Positions 54,689-57,500 of a stretch of 57,500 bases of DNA are shown here, piece by piece. The position numbers and the translations under genes were made by a program. The DNA comes from Mesostigma viride (Eukaryota; Streptophyta; Mesostigmatophyceae; Mesostigmatales; Mesostigmataceae). Numbering within the stretch: position 1 is the stretch's first letter; every line of letters starts with the position of its first letter. The stretch is taken from positions 1,999,077 to 2,056,576 of the forward strand of contig RPFO01000102.1 of assembly GCA_009746045.1 (NCBI GenBank), in the 5' to 3' direction. Under the pieces are notes generated by a model. It had not been told where the DNA came from. It ran no database searches and saw only the letters and a list, made by a program, of their open reading frames with translations.

Positions 54689-56030
54689 CTTGGCTGAGCT
54701 AACGGCTGGCAAATTTTCTGATAATCAATGAATAGAAAAGTTCGACCGACTATTCGTCGTGTTCGCAGGGCCCATGCTTAGAAAAAGGCCGATAATAGAT
54801 CTAAGCAACAAGCCAGCTGTAATTAATTTGCAAAGTCGACGGTAAACTCCACGGTAAAGACCAGGTCAGTCAGTCAGTCAGTTGGATTAAAAACATTGTA
54901 CAGTAAGCCTATGATAGTAGAGCTTCCGGCAGCGACGACACCAGGGTCATGTCACAACCCGACGCACACACACGATGGACCATTTTAAATTCTCAGCTAG
55001 TCTCCCTGCCCGGCGCTTTCAGACCACGTATATTGCGTACGTCTATGCGGGACCTTTATGATCAGTACCTAATCACGATGCTCTATGCTCTATGCTCTAT
55101 CTTATGGCCAACTCGTTGCACCAACGTTAGCTACGTAGAATCACATACGAAAAAAAAATGATAATTGTCTCCGGCGCGCGGGTCCGCGGTTTTGACTTTA
55201 TAAATGACGTTTCGACTTTTGTTTTAGTTTCCTTGCGAGCTGCGAATGGGAACGTGGTCTTACGTCATGCGTGATGCGTCATTTGCGATCATTCCTCTGC
55301 TGCCATCTTTCGGTTTTCAGCCTACTGACTGCATCACTGCATGTACTATGTACTGTCCCTTGTGAGGGCCGTCAGCTTAATGACCACGGTGGCGAGCTTG
55401 TCGCGTGATTCGGGGGTATAAGACTCTTATATTAGTATAACCGTGGTATAAAGCAGTCCAAAAGCAATGAATGGATATTTGATAGACTGAACTCAGTTCT
55501 CAACCATTTGGCTAATTGGCTTCGCCCTCTCTTTTAACCTTTTGGTTCTTCCGCCAGGCTCCGCCGGATAACTGGAATCGGAGACGTGATCAAACGAAAA
55601 TTAACGACATTCATTCCAATCACTATACGTAGCGACGAAGTCACACCGCGGTTGGCCTACTGCCTTGGCCATACAGTAGTAGAGCAACGTGATTAGCTAC
55701 ACGTACGTGAAGGGCCCGTGGGCTGACGGCTGTCGCTGCTGAGTGGCGATTGCCACATTCCGACGAGTCTTGCTCGACCTGCAAGTTATCAACCACATAG
55801 TGGAACTTGATTAGTGTGCAACTTCAGGTTAATGTCATGCTTGTTGTTTACGCAAGGGCCTTTTCTAAACACGTACCCTGCGAAGGAGGCAATATTTAGT
55901 CGGTCGAACTTTTCATCCATCTGATAATTAACATGTAAGAAAATTCTAAGAAAATTTGCCAGCCGTACTTACCTCAGCCAAGGTGGCCGATAGAGATCGA
56001 CGGGGTCAAGTGCAGTAATAGCTAGAAAGT
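54689..56030. other. Intergenic spacer between divergent J-domain genes
   Basis: 1.34 kb between the ATG at 54688 (minus) and the ATG at 56031 (plus). AT-richer than the flanks, with short tandem copies (GTCAGTCAGTCAGT at 54868; CTATGCTCTATGCTCTATCT near 55082). It should hold both promoters. I see no clear TATA box placed to support a start site. Confidence 0.6.
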
Positions 56031-56198
56031 ATGGATGCTGAAGATATTGGCAGGCTCGCAATTTTTATTATTATAATATTGGGTGGTGTAATTTCAAATT
56101 TCAGGGGGGGGGATGAGGGATCAGGAGACGGAAGGAACCAAGACAAAAAGCACGAAGAGGATTTCAAGCATATCTTTTCAGGAAAGGACTATTACGAG
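56031..56198 (+). CDS. Duplicate exon 1 of a second J-domain gene (plus strand)
   Basis: 56 codons from ATG 56031. It has a hydrophobic segment (LAIFIIIILGGVI, residues 9-21), a charged stretch and then FKHIFSGKDYYE, matching the end of exon 1 at 54452. The donor GAG|gtacgc and about 100 bases of intron after it also match the first gene in inverted orientation. The N-terminal part is unrelated to the first gene apart from having one membrane segment. Confidence 0.65.
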
Positions 56199-56641
56199 GT
56201 ACGCACATTTAATTACTAAGTTCGCGCCCGGCTGGGTGCCGCTGCATTGCCGCCAAATGTTTTACATCCAATCACATTATGTCGTATTGTTCTCGCATTA
56301 CAGCTTAATATATAATAAATTATGTATTTTCCCTGCACAAGTATACCAACACGTAATTAAAATCACACTCCTTCCCGTTAATAAAACCTATTGCATCCGA
56401 CAGGGTCTATACTAGCCACGTTCTGTGTATTGTTGTGTACGTTCTATGTATACATTGAATCCTCATGGTTCGGTCAATATCCAAGCTAACACAGGGGGAG
56501 CGCCACTTCCGGGTAAAATGTGAGCATGAATGAGTAGCCACTATCCAGTAGCCACCCTGTGGGCAATTAGGCGTGTGCGTGCAGTTTCTCATTCTTGTTC
56601 TTCTCTTGCCATGAATGCATGTCCCCGGCCCGGTGATCCAG

Positions 56642-56700
56642 ATCCTCGGGTTGACACGCGCCCAGGCATCCCATGCAGACATCACCGATGCTTTCCGCAG
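56642..56700 (+). CDS. Duplicate exon 2 of the second J-domain gene
   Basis: 59 nt encoding ILGLTRAQASHADITDAFR, acceptor gatccag|ATC, donor CGCAG|gtgcgc. Almost identical to 53950-54008 on the other strand. The HPD exon is not seen before the right edge, so the copy is either continued outside the window or truncated. Confidence 0.7.
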
Positions 56701-56789
56701 GTGCGCGCACACATTCATATCTGTTCAATCTTGGGATTAAATTTTGTTGTTCCCATGATTGTACTTCTCTGAGATATTTGCTCAGTTTA

Positions 56790-57095
56790 TGGTTGCGTTG
56801 CGGCGGGCTCATGGCTAAAAGGGGGCTGACATTCCGTCTTTGGTGTAGCCCTCTACTGCACGTCACCTGCACCATGTGAGGTGGTTGTGACTCATAGGGC
56901 CAGAGCAGAGGGGCCTGCTTTTTTGCCGGTATGTAGTGCCTACTGTCGCATGTGCCCCCCCTTTCGTGGTACTCTAGTATGTACATGTACCTAAAGTTGG
57001 GCGCGGCGCTTTGAATGCCTCTTCTGTTATACAAGTGCACACATGTTCTGATCTGTTATGCATGTGCATGCGTACTTAGAGTGGTGCTATGAACA
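56790..57095 (-). repeat. Inverted right unit of the dispersed repeat
   Basis: The reverse complement matches 53585-53880, including CACTCTAAG, a CATGCATAACAGATCAGAAC stretch and CCACGAAAGGGGGG. It occupies the same position in intron 2 as in the first gene, so it was present before the inverted duplication. The tetranucleotide array itself is not present here. Confidence 0.8.
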
Positions 57096-57270
57096 TATAA
57101 CCTGATTATATTAGATCGGGGGCATGCCACGAGCCACAAGGTAGCCATGGCTGACGGCGTAGCTCATAACTTTCACGTTCGGGCACCAAATTCGGCTGTG
57201 AATATCACAATCGCTTCGTCTTTCTACGACGCACACGCTGATATAATTTTCCGAAGCTATTACGCAATAT

Positions 57271-57500
57271 ATGACGAGCAAACGCTCCTCTACGCAATGC
57301 AGCCTGGCGGCTGCGCTAAGCCCTGAACATACGTCTGCAGCTCCGGCTGCAGCTTCGCCCTCAGGTCCGGCAGGCAGCGGTGACACTAGTCGCGCACTGG
57401 TGGTCGTCCAGCTGCCTCCCGGGCTTGCCAGCTCGCCCTCTGCATCGCCTGAACCCAAGCGCAGTCGCCCAGGCGAACCTAGCTGGTCTGAGCGCGACTT
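57271..57500 (+). CDS. Partial open frame at right edge, unknown function
   Basis: 76 codons from ATG 57271 running off the window. Ala/Ser/Pro-rich, with RALVVVQLPPGL and a basic PEPKRSRPGEPSW stretch. No domain is recognised. It could be a transposon ORF or the start of an unrelated gene. Confidence 0.3.
   Translation, partial: MTSKRSSTQCSLAAALSPEHTSAAPAAASPSGPAGSGDTSRALVVVQLPPGLASSPSASPEPKRSRPGEPSWSERD

Noticed and set aside
54689-54712. Upstream extension of exon 1 to base 54712
   Set aside because: The first codon there is TTG; the first ATG with good context is at 54688.

Overview
This window is nuclear DNA from a eukaryote, most likely a unicellular alga of the green lineage. The evidence is GT-AG introns, a Kangaroo-like tyrosine-recombinase retrotransposon of the kind known from Volvox, other retroelements and DNA transposons with mostly decayed reading frames, and large simple-sequence arrays. 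The lineage is an inference; no species-level marker is visible. I see no prokaryotic gene organisation, rRNA, tRNA or CRISPR array.

The main content is one minus-strand gene that can be followed for about 49 kb, from an ATG at 54688 down to at least 5259. I reconstruct 25 exons by hand. Exon 1 encodes a membrane segment. Exons 1-4 encode a J-domain with an intact HPD motif. Exons 5-25 encode three tandem thioredoxin-type modules, and every module has the same exon order and intron phases. Each module has a CxxC (CYSC, CFSC, CNGC) whose first cysteine codon is split by an intron, a Tyr-Pro segment resembling the thioredoxin cis-proline loop, and a second thioredoxin-like half. All 25 exons join in frame, giving 841 codons before the gene leaves the window at the left. 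The architecture resembles the ER-lumen ERdj5/DNAJC10 and DNAJC16 families. The introns have been invaded by transposons while the exons stayed open.

Layout, left to right. 1-5.1 kb: a tetranucleotide array of ACCC, ACCG and CCCG units with a strand switch near 580 and a higher-order repeat, inside an intron of module 3. 5.2-9.1 kb: module 3 exons. 9.46-17.39 kb: a copia-like retrotransposon remnant with a 5.3-kb Kangaroo-like element inserted at its left LTR. 18.0-19.7 kb: a decayed piggyBac transposase. 20.5 kb: first exon of module 3. 20.84-23.31 kb: a LINE fragment with a perfect 13-bp target-site duplication. 23.9-35.8 kb: module 2. 36.1-50.4 kb: module 1, split by an 8.1-kb insertion (39.45-47.59 kb) that holds a LINE, a satellite and a hAT transposase. 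50.4-54.7 kb: J-domain and membrane exons. 56.0-57.1 kb: a head-to-head partial duplicate of the gene's 5' end on the plus strand.

A second theme is a dispersed repeat made of a left unit, a (GGGT/GGGC)n tract and a right unit. It occurs at many places in the introns, and the 4.9-kb array at the left edge looks like an expanded copy. All exon boundaries were read by eye from splice consensus, phase agreement and comparison of the three modules; no transcript data were available.
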